Assembly (NCBI GenBank): GCA_012064415.1
Contig: SSNU01000157.1
Span: 8,786-72,785, forward strand
Source of the DNA: Gyrodactylus bullatarudis
Taxonomy: Eukaryota > Platyhelminthes > Monogenea > Gyrodactylidea > Gyrodactylidae
DNA: 64,000 bases
Reading direction: 5' to 3'
Numbering within the stretch: position 1 is the stretch's first letter; every line of letters begins with the position of its first letter. The notes under the pieces were generated by a model. That model searched no databases and was not told where the DNA came from. It saw only the letters and a list, made by a program, of their open reading frames with translations. The translations under genes were made by a program, and so were the position numbers. Below, piece by piece: positions 34,711-44,288 of this stretch.

Positions 34711-35749
34711 CTATTGTCTCTCTGGCGTTGCATGTTGGGATAAAATACAAACTACCTTTTAACACAATACACTAAATTAGCAGCGTGGATTAGGATTTCA
34801 AAATCTTTTCATTTCTATTGGTTCATTTCTTACACCAATTAAATCACGAGTAATGCAATTAACCTAGTAAAGTTGTACAAAGTTGTATTGCAATTAGCTC
34901 ACACCTCTCTCTAACAACAGTCTCATTTGGTTTTCTCAACTTTTGATTACTCTTCTACTTTCTTGGATGACTCACAGAAGTATTTTATAATTTTTTGGCT
35001 TTTGCAAATTGATCTGGCACGGTACACAATGTACCTAGGATGTATTAAGGGTATATACGACTTCCACAAATAGAATTTAACACTCCCAACTTTTAGAAAA
35101 ATATTTCAGAATAATCTCTACTAGGAATTACCTAGAAATAAGAATATGCTATTTCATGTAATGACGGCTTTTTTTCTCCCAGAATCTGTTGTGGTTTTAA
35201 TTAATTTGAGTGAATCTCTAAGTTTACCTTTTTACGTTTGAATGATCATTTAAAACTTGGTTAGTCACTTGTATATTGGGGTATTTTATCGCAATAAGGT
35301 TAAAAAGTTTATCCTAAGGTATTTTATTAAATCTACTTACAAGTAGCTACCACTAAATTGGTTATATTTACAACTTTTGAAAGGGTGATTCACCCTGGGT
35401 GAATGGAAAAAATACATTTATAATATAAATTAATTTATATTTTTAAATAATGATAAGCAAAATATCTATGTAATAATAGAATTTAGCTATAAGCTAATAA
35501 AAGTGGAAATGTTTCTTCTTTTCATATTTTTTTCAAATATTATCAACAATAATGGGAGCAATTACTAATTACATGGAGCTTGCCTTGAGTTTGTGTGAAA
35601 AATTAGATTATATTTTTTGTATATTTCAGAGTTTTACACCGGATTTTTTTTGGTTTTTATGTGAATAATGATACAGTATGTTGGTTTGTTGGAAAAAATT
35701 GAAATTTTGGATTTGGTTGAATAAAACGAAAAATGCTGTTTTTCTTTAT
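34711..35749. other. neurexin 5' flank / F-box gene 3' flank
   Basis: About 1 kb without coding sequence. It should hold the neurexin 5'UTR and promoter on the minus strand. No TATA box or other clear element is assigned. Confidence 0.5.
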
Positions 35750-35750
35750 T
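35745..35750 (-). terminator. poly(A) signal AATAAA overlapping the F-box gene stop codon
   Basis: On the minus strand the stop reads TGAATAAAG: the AATAAA begins with the last A of TGA (35752-35750). This implies an extremely short 3'UTR. Confidence 0.5.
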
Positions 35751-37786
35751 CAGAATGTACAGATAGGCAAAGATTTTTGACGGCAATTCTTGTGATTCCA
35801 AATTACACCTTTTTTATCGAAAGCTTCCAATTGAAATAGAGGAGTTGTACATTCATAAATTAATTTTTTCCAGTTATCTAACTGAGAGTCCACCTGGAAG
35901 AGGTGAATTTTAGAAAGACGTGAATGATGTTGAATAATTTTTCTGACGAAAGTAGGCTCGAGATCATCAGAACAAGTTATCCATAGGCGTTCAAGATTTG
36001 GGAAAGACATGTAGAGAATATTTGTTAGACCGTCAGGTGTTACTCTAGTACAGGAAATATCCAATGAAATCAATGTCTCACAAGAATTTTGGCCAACACT
36101 CTGTAAACAAAGGTCATCAAATATAGTAACTCCGCAAACATCAAGATATTTAAGATTTGTTAGACGACTGAAAAGTTTAGAAAGACCGGCTGATGTCTGC
36201 TGTTTTGGCTTGATAACTGGCCGATAATTGGAGAGAATAAACCTTTCCAAATTCTGTAGAGCATTACCCAAAAGGGCTGCATTATCATCGGATCCAAGAA
36301 TCAAATTGGTTCCGCTAATATCCAAAACTCTGAGATATGGCATTGATTTAATTGTTTGTATGAAACGTTCATCATCAGTAAGATGTTTAATATAACCAAG
36401 AGCCAAATGACGCATTCTATAACATGTTGAAAGACAATCAAAAATATCGGAATTCAATCGAAAACAGCCAAATAACTCTAGACGTTCCTAAAAAATAAAA
36501 AAAAATTTCAATAAATTTAGAGATAATCAAATAGTAATTTTGAATGTTTAAATATTGGAAGGTTTATAGGTTTTTGTCATGATGAATAATTGAAATTTAA
36601 AAGTATCATCTTACCAAAGTTGAATAGTGATGATTTGTTATGGATTCAATGGCCCGATTAGATATTTGATAGGCTCCATTCAGAAGTAAAGTTACCAATT
36701 GTGGAACAGCATGCGAGATTGTAATAACAGTTTGATCTCGTAATTTTTTAAGTGATGATATATCAATATGGCGTAAATTACGACATCTAGTCGAGCAAGT
36801 TAACAACAATCTATCAGTGTAGATTTCATTCTAATAAAAGAAATTAATCAAAATAAAATAAAAATATAATTTTACTCAGTTCAAGTAATAATCAGGTAAA
36901 AATATCCAGATACAACTATGCATATTGAATTTTTATATGATTATAATTATTCACTAGTCTTCCAATCCTCTTAATGAATTACTCATTAAATAGCTCAATA
37001 ATTATAATTATTAATAATTATAATAATTATTATAAGCTAATATAATATTTTTGGAAATTTATTGAGTATATTTTGATTAAATCTTATATAAATTACAGTA
37101 CTCACTAGTGTAGAACCAACAAAAGAGAAATGCGTCAAAGTTTCATTATTAGATCCAAATAGTTGATATATTCCTTTAGGAGTGACCTTTTCCCCCTTAC
37201 ACTTGAAGAAGTGAATTTGAGATGGTTTCTTGCGACCAATTCCACTCAGAGTATTATCATTGATGTTTTGACGTTTTGAAAACTTTATAATCCTCCAAAT
37301 ATGGGAATTATTGTTAAGGTTTAAGAAAAATCGACAAGTTCGAGCGAGATTGGCTCTATCTTCATATGAAAGATAATCAAATATTGACAACCAAATTTCG
37401 AGGGGCAGTCGTAAAAGAGGACTGTTCTCCTAAAAGTAGAAAAAAAATTAAAATTCTCATTAAATCGATATATTGAAGAATATCAAAATTACCTGGAATT
37501 GTTGTTTCTTTTCATTTGAACGATTTCTATAAATTTGAGGATTGTTGAAAGGAATTTGACGTTTTTTTCTAGATTTTACAGTGGAAAATTGTCGGTTATA
37601 AGGAATTTGTTGGCAATGAGTTTGAGTATGTAAAAGCATAGGATTAAAAAAGAAGATGTTATTCCGGAAATAATTTTGATGGTCATTGGTCGGATATTGG
37701 CCAGAGGAGAATAGTATTTGACACTTTGGACAGTAAGATTGTCCATGTGCTATAGGAAAGTAGCACTGAGGACATGAAAAAGTCAT
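35750..37786 (-). CDS. F-box / leucine-rich-repeat protein with N-terminal zinc ribbon
   Basis: Exons 37493-37786, 37106-37429, 36615-36830, 35750-36487, all phase 0; 523 aa. The N-terminus is a compact zinc ribbon, CPQC (5-8) and CPKC (19-22), followed by a basic linker. The second exon opens with the F-box: LPLEIWLSIFDYLSYEDRAN and ARTCRFF, then HIWR. The rest is leucine-rich repeats of the cysteine-containing/AMN1 type, for example CRNLRHIDISSLKKLRDQTV and LKYLDVCGVTIFDDLCL. F-box/LRR (FBXL) proteins recruit substrates to SCF ubiquitin ligases through SKP1. The zinc ribbon in front of the F-box is unusual, and I cannot assign an orthologue. It is divergently transcribed from geminin, 163 bp away. 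Confidence 0.8.
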
Positions 37787-37949
37787 TACTAAAAAAATTG
37801 GTTATTCATCTGTTAAGTGTTGAGCGCAGGAAATATTCATTAAAACAATTTGGAAATCTGAATCTTGTATGATTATTAGTATTTAAGTCAGATGAATGAG
37901 CGCAATATTCGTCATTTAATTTTAAGATATCTCAGATCTTCTGTCCACA
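37787..37949. promoter_or_regulatory. 163-bp divergent promoter F-box gene / geminin
   Basis: The spacer carries two copies of TGAGCGCA (37821-37828 and 37897-37904). The GCGC core is compatible with E2F-type sites, which would suit a geminin promoter. An inverted CCAAT (ATTGG, 37797-37801) lies just upstream of the F-box gene start. Function is inferred from motif and position. Confidence 0.45.
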
Positions 37950-38396
37950 ATGCAGACTGTTGAGCGACTCCCACTTCAAGAATTCTGCTTCCATGACTTC
38001 AAATCCAGTGGATTCAACAAAGAAAATGCTCCTCAATCTAAATTGAAGAACAATGTTTTCGAGAAAACAATAATAGACTCTAAAAAGTATTCTATTGACA
38101 TCTTTGTCGATGAAGCTCAAGACACTTGCAAATACTGTGGTCTAGTTAAGCCTTTTGCTCCGCCCAAGAAAGATTCCGTCTCAGTTCAAACAGATTTCAT
38201 TAGCTCGGAGGTTGATCTTATCACTTCTGATGAACCGAGTCTTGAATACTGGAAAGATTTGGCTGAGGAGCGTAGAAGTGCACTGGAAGAATCACTATGT
38301 GAGAACAAAGATCTCTGCGATATTGTTGAAAGACTTGTTGATGAAGTGGAAAGATTGAAGGCGGATTTAAACTCAAGCTCTGTTGTCATTGAATAA
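37950..38396 (+). CDS. GMNN: Geminin, inhibitor of replication licensing factor CDT1
   Basis: An intronless 148-aa ORF. The diagnostic segment is SLEYWKDLAEERRSALEESL followed by a heptad coiled coil (about residues 97-142). It matches the YWKEVAEKRRKALYEAL coiled-coil start of vertebrate geminin, which dimerises and clamps CDT1 in the nucleus. The N-terminus has a KEN box (NKENAP, K24-N26) and an RxxL (R6-L9), both potential APC/C degrons. It also has a CKYC pair. It is shorter than human geminin (209 aa) and the coiled coil ends near the C-terminus. The family also contains Idas/GEMC1. Geminin is preferred because of the degrons, but the split is not certain. Confidence 0.8.
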   Translation: MQTVERLPLQEFCFHDFKSSGFNKENAPQSKLKNNVFEKTIIDSKKYSIDIFVDEAQDTCKYCGLVKPFAPPKKDSVSVQTDFISSEVDLITSDEPSLEYWKDLAEERRSALEESLCENKDLCDIVERLVDEVERLKADLNSSSVVIE

Positions 38397-38676
38397 GTAA
38401 CCAGCAGTCTTAATGTTTTCGCTACAGTTTGAACCTATTTAAATTATTATCCCTAATTAATATTTAATCCATGTGTAAGATGAAGCTGAGAATATATATG
38501 TAATAAATAAATCTATGTGCTAAATGAATAAAAATTTATTTCTGATATGAATATTTAAGATTTAATGAGTGGATACTTGTTTTGGTACAAATTTTATAAT
38601 TTAAGAAATCCCACTTGAACAAGTTAATTCACAGCCGGGTTTAATAATGTCGCCTAAAAGTTGTATTATAAAAAAG
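38397..38676. other. convergent spacer geminin / SETD2 with poly(A) signals
   Basis: AT-rich 280-bp convergent intergenic. AATAAA copies on the plus strand (for example 38527-38532) can serve geminin. Confidence 0.5.
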
Positions 38677-41600
38677 TTAATTTGTTACTGCGCTGGGAGG
38701 CTTTGTCCGATAATAAACTGGTCCTTTGGAAAGCATATACTTGGTTATTGCTGCTCTGAGTTTATCACAAGTACTTTTATTTAGTTCACATTTTCCAAGT
38801 TGATGTTTGTATAATTTTGTATAAAATTCACATGAAAACTAGGAGATTTATTAAATTGATTAGCGTAGATTCAAATAAGAGAAAATGTTTGCATACTTTT
38901 TTAGTTAAATGTTGCAAGTCTTGGGAACTTGTAATCCGACCAGTGACACAATTGTTTAGGGTATACGGTTTTAGGGTCTTATGAACAAGGGCACTAATTC
39001 TCATATATAATTGATTTGTTTTCTGCAAGGATAAATTAATAAGTACAGTGAATTCTCTAAAAATTATATACAAAAAAGCCCAAGTCGATAGAAAATAATC
39101 GACCCTCTAATTTAAAGTAGGCGTATAAAAATCTAAAATAAAATGTAAAAAGTCCTACTTAAATCAACGTTTCAAAACAAAAGATTTCAAGAAGACGATT
39201 TCTAGTTTTTTTACATAATTCATAGATAAAATTGATACCATTCGATTATGAATCAAAAATAATAGACGTTTCCACTATTTTTAGAAAAAAACGCAACAGA
39301 AAACATTTCTAAAATCAATTTCCAGTTTTATTCGCTAAAATTTCATTTCTTAAAAGTTATCTGAATTCCAGAGCTAACTTATGAAGGAATTGACTTTGAT
39401 GTAAATCAGCTCTGACTCTGAATACTAATGAATTACAGAAGAGAGAAACATACCTTGGAAGCACTATCGTCTTTTTTTTGGTCTTGCTCCATGACCGTTG
39501 GCGCTGGTATAATATCTTTTTGAGGTGGAAGTGGTATGTTACTGGGATCTCCAATGAACTCGCTGACAATTGGCACTGAGGGAAATGTCCACTGGGTTTT
39601 ACCAAGACTGATATTATAATAAAACTTGTGGCCTGTTAAGGGATCAAGACTCGACTGCCAGCCAAAAGGAAGGCCTTCTATATTTTTGACATGATCATCA
39701 TTTTTATCTTCAAAATGATTGGTATCGGTATTATTATTGGGTACAGGGGGAATTGTGGGACTAGCAGAGGTGGATTTCATCTCGTCATTGGTTGACAGAA
39801 TTCGTTTCTTTTTCAATTGTTTATTATAAAGATTGTCAACAATTTCTTGGATTGCCTTACAGTCATTTGTCATCTCAACCAAGAACAAAATGGCTCCGGT
39901 AACATCTTCCATTTGATAAAGGCTCGGCAGACGTAGAGATAACTGTTGTACTGATGATGTGAGTCGGTAAATAGTCTCCTCATCAAGTCTCTTGTCTGTG
40001 GAATTTTCCTTGAGGATAGCCTCTAACTTGGTCATGTGCATAGCCAAAGCCTTACAGATAATCTTCAAGAGTTGCTTACAGTTAACTTGATCCAGGTTCT
40101 TGATGGATATTTCAAGTTTTTTCACTTGTTCTTCCCTTAGTCTAGTCTTTTGCTTGGCCTCTTCCATCTTTTGAATTTTTTCTTCAAAGATTTCTCTGTG
40201 TTTCATCCTTTTCTCTAGATTAATTCGTTTCTTTTCTGACTTGTTGCGCTCTTTTATCTCGTTCTTAGAAGAGGACATAGATAAATGACCTGTGGTATTG
40301 TTAGATTGAACACAATTTTTATTAATATTCTTTGGAAGGGCAATTCTTCTTTTTTTCTGACAATCAATTTCCTCATGAATATCGTCCTCTTCCTCTTCCA
40401 TTTGGTCCTCATGACAGTTCATCAGGAGACTCTCTTCAGTGACCTGACGATCTCTCCTTGGAATTCTGTAACATTCCCAGGGGATATCTTCCCACTTTGT
40501 CAGCAGCTGACTGGCTAATTGGATAATTTCTTCTTTTGTTGCGGGTTCTATCCAATTTTTCAATTCTTGTTGAATGATTGCCTCACGCGAGAGAATCGCT
40601 CCCAAGTCTTGAGATTCAATTGGTTTCTGACTGATGGCCTGGTTATCTTCATTGATTGGGGAAATTTCGTTGATTTCATTGTCTTCATCAGTCAAGTCGA
40701 TAACCTTGTTTTCATCTTGATCTAAAAAATTACAAGTCACTTTATATTTACGAGAGATGAAACTCTCTAAGAATAAAGTTAACCAACTTGAAATATTCTC
40801 TTGTATGGGATTGTCAATCCTGGCTCGACAATACTTGGGATCCTTTGACCATTGTTCAACAATTTCCATTAGACGAGAGTCTGTATTCACTTGCTTACGC
40901 TCAGTTATCGGGATTAGCATAAGGCATTCAAGAATCTAAAAAAATATGTAATTTCAATATATAAAATTTTATAAACTACTTAAAGCATTAATCTAGAGCA
41001 TGGTTCTTGGAATTGGAGAAGAGAAAATTTACTGACCCGTTTCTTCATTGGCCAATCAAAAGTTTCTGAATCACACATGTAAGAGGCAATCAGTTCAAGG
41101 CCGTTATATTGTCTAAACAGGGTATAGAGGGAATCATTTTCACAATTTCTTAAAAGCCCAAGGAGACGATAACGAGCATACTGATTCAGGCATTCTTGGA
41201 CCATAACTTGTAAAAGTAGAGTAATTTCATGGCTAGTCCGGATTTTTTCCAACTCCAACAGACGAAGGGCTCGTTTCTCGATCTATATAAATGGAAATTA
41301 AGGAAGAAAAATATCATCTTGAATAGGCACTTACACTTTTGGTGTCCTTGGTGCAAACCTTGTTCTGAAAGTTTTTACTCGAAATTCCCATAACCCCACT
41401 GCAATTCTCTGAGCCACAATAGCATTTTTGTTCTTTAATTCTACAAATTAATTAATTAATTTAAAGGAATGCTCACTAATCAAATAATTAAGTTTATGAT
41501 CATTAGAGAAAAAGAAAAACGTACCCAAATTGAATAAACTGGTAGTCCATTGTGATCTCTTCGTCTTTTTCAATATCTTCAATTGCAAAAATACCAATGC

Positions 41601-42959
41601 AGTTTGAGCCAAGAACATTCCACTGAAAAGGTTGAAAAACAGTAAAAAGGATACGGAAATTTATGATTAGGAATTATTAATTACTTTTTGAGTTTCAGCA
41701 TTCGGCTGACATGAATGATTAATAAATCTGGCCCAATTTCCTTTTTTGGCAGCATCAATGAAGAAGCTTGGACCACTGGACATGAAATAGTGGTGGGGAG
41801 AGTTTTGTTTTTCATACTTTCGAATGCGACGCTGAAATTCTCTAAAGCTAATCACTTCACCAACATATTCTATGATAAAAGTACCCCTGAAAGAGATAAA
41901 ATTAATTATGGTTTAAAAACAAAACATTTTAAAAAGGGATAATCTGAAGAAGTCATCAGATAAATTATTCATATCCGCTATTCATGCGTTATTGCTCAAC
42001 TTATAATCTGAGTTATAATAAAAATAATTATAAAAAATCTTACTTTTCGATAAAGTCAGTTGCTTTTAGACCCCAGCCCTTAGTTCCAGCGAAGAAGGGT
42101 TCAACTGAGGCGTATTCCATCCTTTGGAAACGTCGATTACCACATATTTCGAAAACGGGGCATCTTGGGCCACACTCAATGTTTAGGGCTTTATTAATGC
42201 ACTCCGACATACAGGGTAATTCTCCATTGAGTAAGGCTTCTTTATTTGGCACTTGACAGTCACAGATCCATCTGGAACTACCTCGGTTTATTGAAGAATT
42301 TTTTTGAGAACTTTCTATCGAAGTGGAGTCATTACAGACAATATGTTCGTATATTGGCCTATTCTCTGGATGTTGATTGAAGTATACATTGTTCAAGGAT
42401 AAATGATCCGAGTTTGGAGTGGGCTCCTCAGAAAGATATCTCGACAGTCTAAATATTTGAAATTTTAATGATTGATAAAATTCCAATGACATATTATTGC
42501 GGGTTGAAAATGTCCAGGAATAATAATAAACTGTAGACATTATTCCCTATTTGTATTATAAGCATATTTCAAAAATCTCAAATGGTATTGAGAAAGTAAA
42601 CTCAATCAACTCAGAGGATAAGTTAAATCTCAAAGCTTGAATATACTCAAAAATAAAATACATTTTTACCAACTTTTTTAATCAATGATTTTCCCAAGAA
42701 TCTCATTCATTATACTAATTACTCTCTAATGCTTAAGTCAATAGGTTTTAAAATTACAAATAAAAGATGATACAAAAATGAATAAATTACATAAATTATA
42801 TGATATAATAAATACTTACAAATTACTTTCATTTTCAGCCATATGCTTTTTGGCTTCGTTAAGGATCTGTTGAAATTCCAAACGTTTTTGATTGGCTTTT
42901 GAAGATCTCTCTCGGAGGTTATACGTAACCTTTGGAGGTTTTTCAGCTTCAAAATGCAT
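38677..42959 (-). CDS. SETD2: SETD2/Set2 histone H3 Lys36 methyltransferase
   Basis: Nine exons in phase: 42820-42959, 42044-42448, 41685-41886, 41525-41622, 41335-41440, 41037-41282, 39454-40935, 38897-39022, 38677-38838; 988 aa. Domain order is that of Set2. AWS (CDCQ...CINKALNIECGPRCP...CGNRRFQRM) is followed by SET, with GWGL, FIIEYVGEV, the cofactor motif RFINHSC and catalytic MDYQF. Post-SET is CYCGSENC. Next come helical and low-complexity regions including LLTKWEDIPWECYRIPR and a WW domain (LPFGWQSSL...KFYYNISLGKTQW). The C-terminal SRI domain (LKPY...GRITSSQDLQHLTKK) binds phosphorylated RNA polymerase II CTD. All visible key residues are present. It lacks the long N-terminal extension of vertebrate SETD2 (2564 aa) and is closer to yeast Set2 in plan. 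Confidence 0.95.
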
Positions 42960-43192
42960 TATTTAATATGGAATAATTTTAAAAATTATAATTCCTTTGT
43001 CTGGTGATTGTGGAAGAATAGCCTTTGGTTAAATACTGGAAAATAAATATAAATTCATTATTCTTCAAAGATTAAACAAGATTTTAATAGAAAATATAGT
43101 TTAGATTATAAAAAAATATTCTATTTTAATAGAAAATTTTGTCGATAAAACACGATGAACGAATTCGTTTGATTAAAATATTTTTACAAATT

Positions 43193-43907
43193 TCAGGTTT
43201 TAGTTGAACTTTTTGTGGATCTATGATCTAGGGATTTAGATTTGGAGTACCGAGATGTTGATCGTGAACGACTTCTTTCGTTTCTTCTGTTACTTCGACT
43301 ACGTTCTCGGGTATAACGACTCCTCTTATGATGCGAAGAGTTTTTAGAATACGATTCTGATTTTGAGCTTGACACTTCTGACTGCTTGCTTGTTTTTTTT
43401 TCGTGCTTTTTATTAGTTTCTTCTTTAATGATATTTTCTTCTGGTTTAGGCAAAGTTGGTTCGCATATTTCATTTATAATTGGACTTGCGAAGACTTTAT
43501 CTGTAAAATCTGTTTTTAAACCCTTTTCGGTTTTGCAGTTAATCGGCTCGAATGCATTATTCAAAGTTTCTGATTCAATAAGTTTTTTTCCTGATTTGAA
43601 GTTGAACTTCAATGTAGTATTTTTATTTTCATTTAAATCCCTTGTTGATTCTAAATCAATCTCAGATTTAAGAGATTCTTCATCTTTTTTTGGCGGAGGA
43701 AGTGGTATATCTGACATTTTGAAAGATTTTAAATCCCATTGAATATCTGCCTTATGCCTTGGTCCTATGAGCTTGACATTGAATGCTTAAAAATATAAAT
43801 AATTAACTAACAAGGCATAGGAATCCGTGAAACCTCCAGTATTTCTTGTTCACTAAAAATAATTTAGAGAATGCTTACTCTGTTGGAAAGGCAGGGTCGT
43901 ATTCCAT
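43193..43907 (-). CDS. small RS-domain protein, probable splicing-related factor
   Basis: Three exons, 43879-43907, 43812-43852 and 43193-43785, separated by two 26-nt introns; 220 aa. The N-terminus MEYDPAFPTDEQEI leads into a conserved-looking block, FNVKLIGPRHKADIQWDLK, and KMSDIPLPPPKK. A Lys/Glu-rich middle follows, and the C-terminus is rich in Arg-Ser dipeptides (RSRYTRERSRSNRR, RSRSRSTSRYS). RS domains mediate interactions in pre-mRNA splicing and nuclear speckles, so a splicing-linked nuclear role is inferred. I cannot name the family. It lies 233 bp upstream of SETD2 on the same strand. It ends in its own stop codon, so it is not an extra SETD2 exon. Coding potential of the small exons rests on phase and splice-site consensus. 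Confidence 0.65.
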
Positions 43908-44288
43908 CACGAGTGAATCAAGGAAAAAATAATATAACTAGCATATATTAATAAAAGGTTTAAATATTCGCAAAACTATTATTTATTTAAACAAACAAGG
44001 TTACGCTATGTCACTTGTTTAATAAATTAATTTGTGAATGCTTTAAATTTTTTTTCATAAATTAGTAACTAAAAAAATTACTATGATAATCACAGTGTGA
44101 TTATTTGGTATACTTCGCTACTAGGGATAAATTATGATCCTTATTTTACGGTAAAAATTTATGATAAACTATTGATCTCTTAAATTCTAAATACTTTATT
44201 TTAAAATCTTTGTAAAAAAGACAGAAAAGTAATATTCTTTAGAATTTATTAAAATTAAATCGTTTAAATTATAAAATATCTACTAATT
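43908..44288. other. spacer between RS-protein 5' end and HADHA 3' end
   Basis: No coding sequence seen. AT-rich. Contains the RS-protein promoter. Confidence 0.55.

Noticed and set aside
43193..43785. RS-rich exon as an N-terminal exon of SETD2
   Set aside because: It ends in its own stop codon with no donor before it, and SETD2 has an in-frame ATG at 42959.
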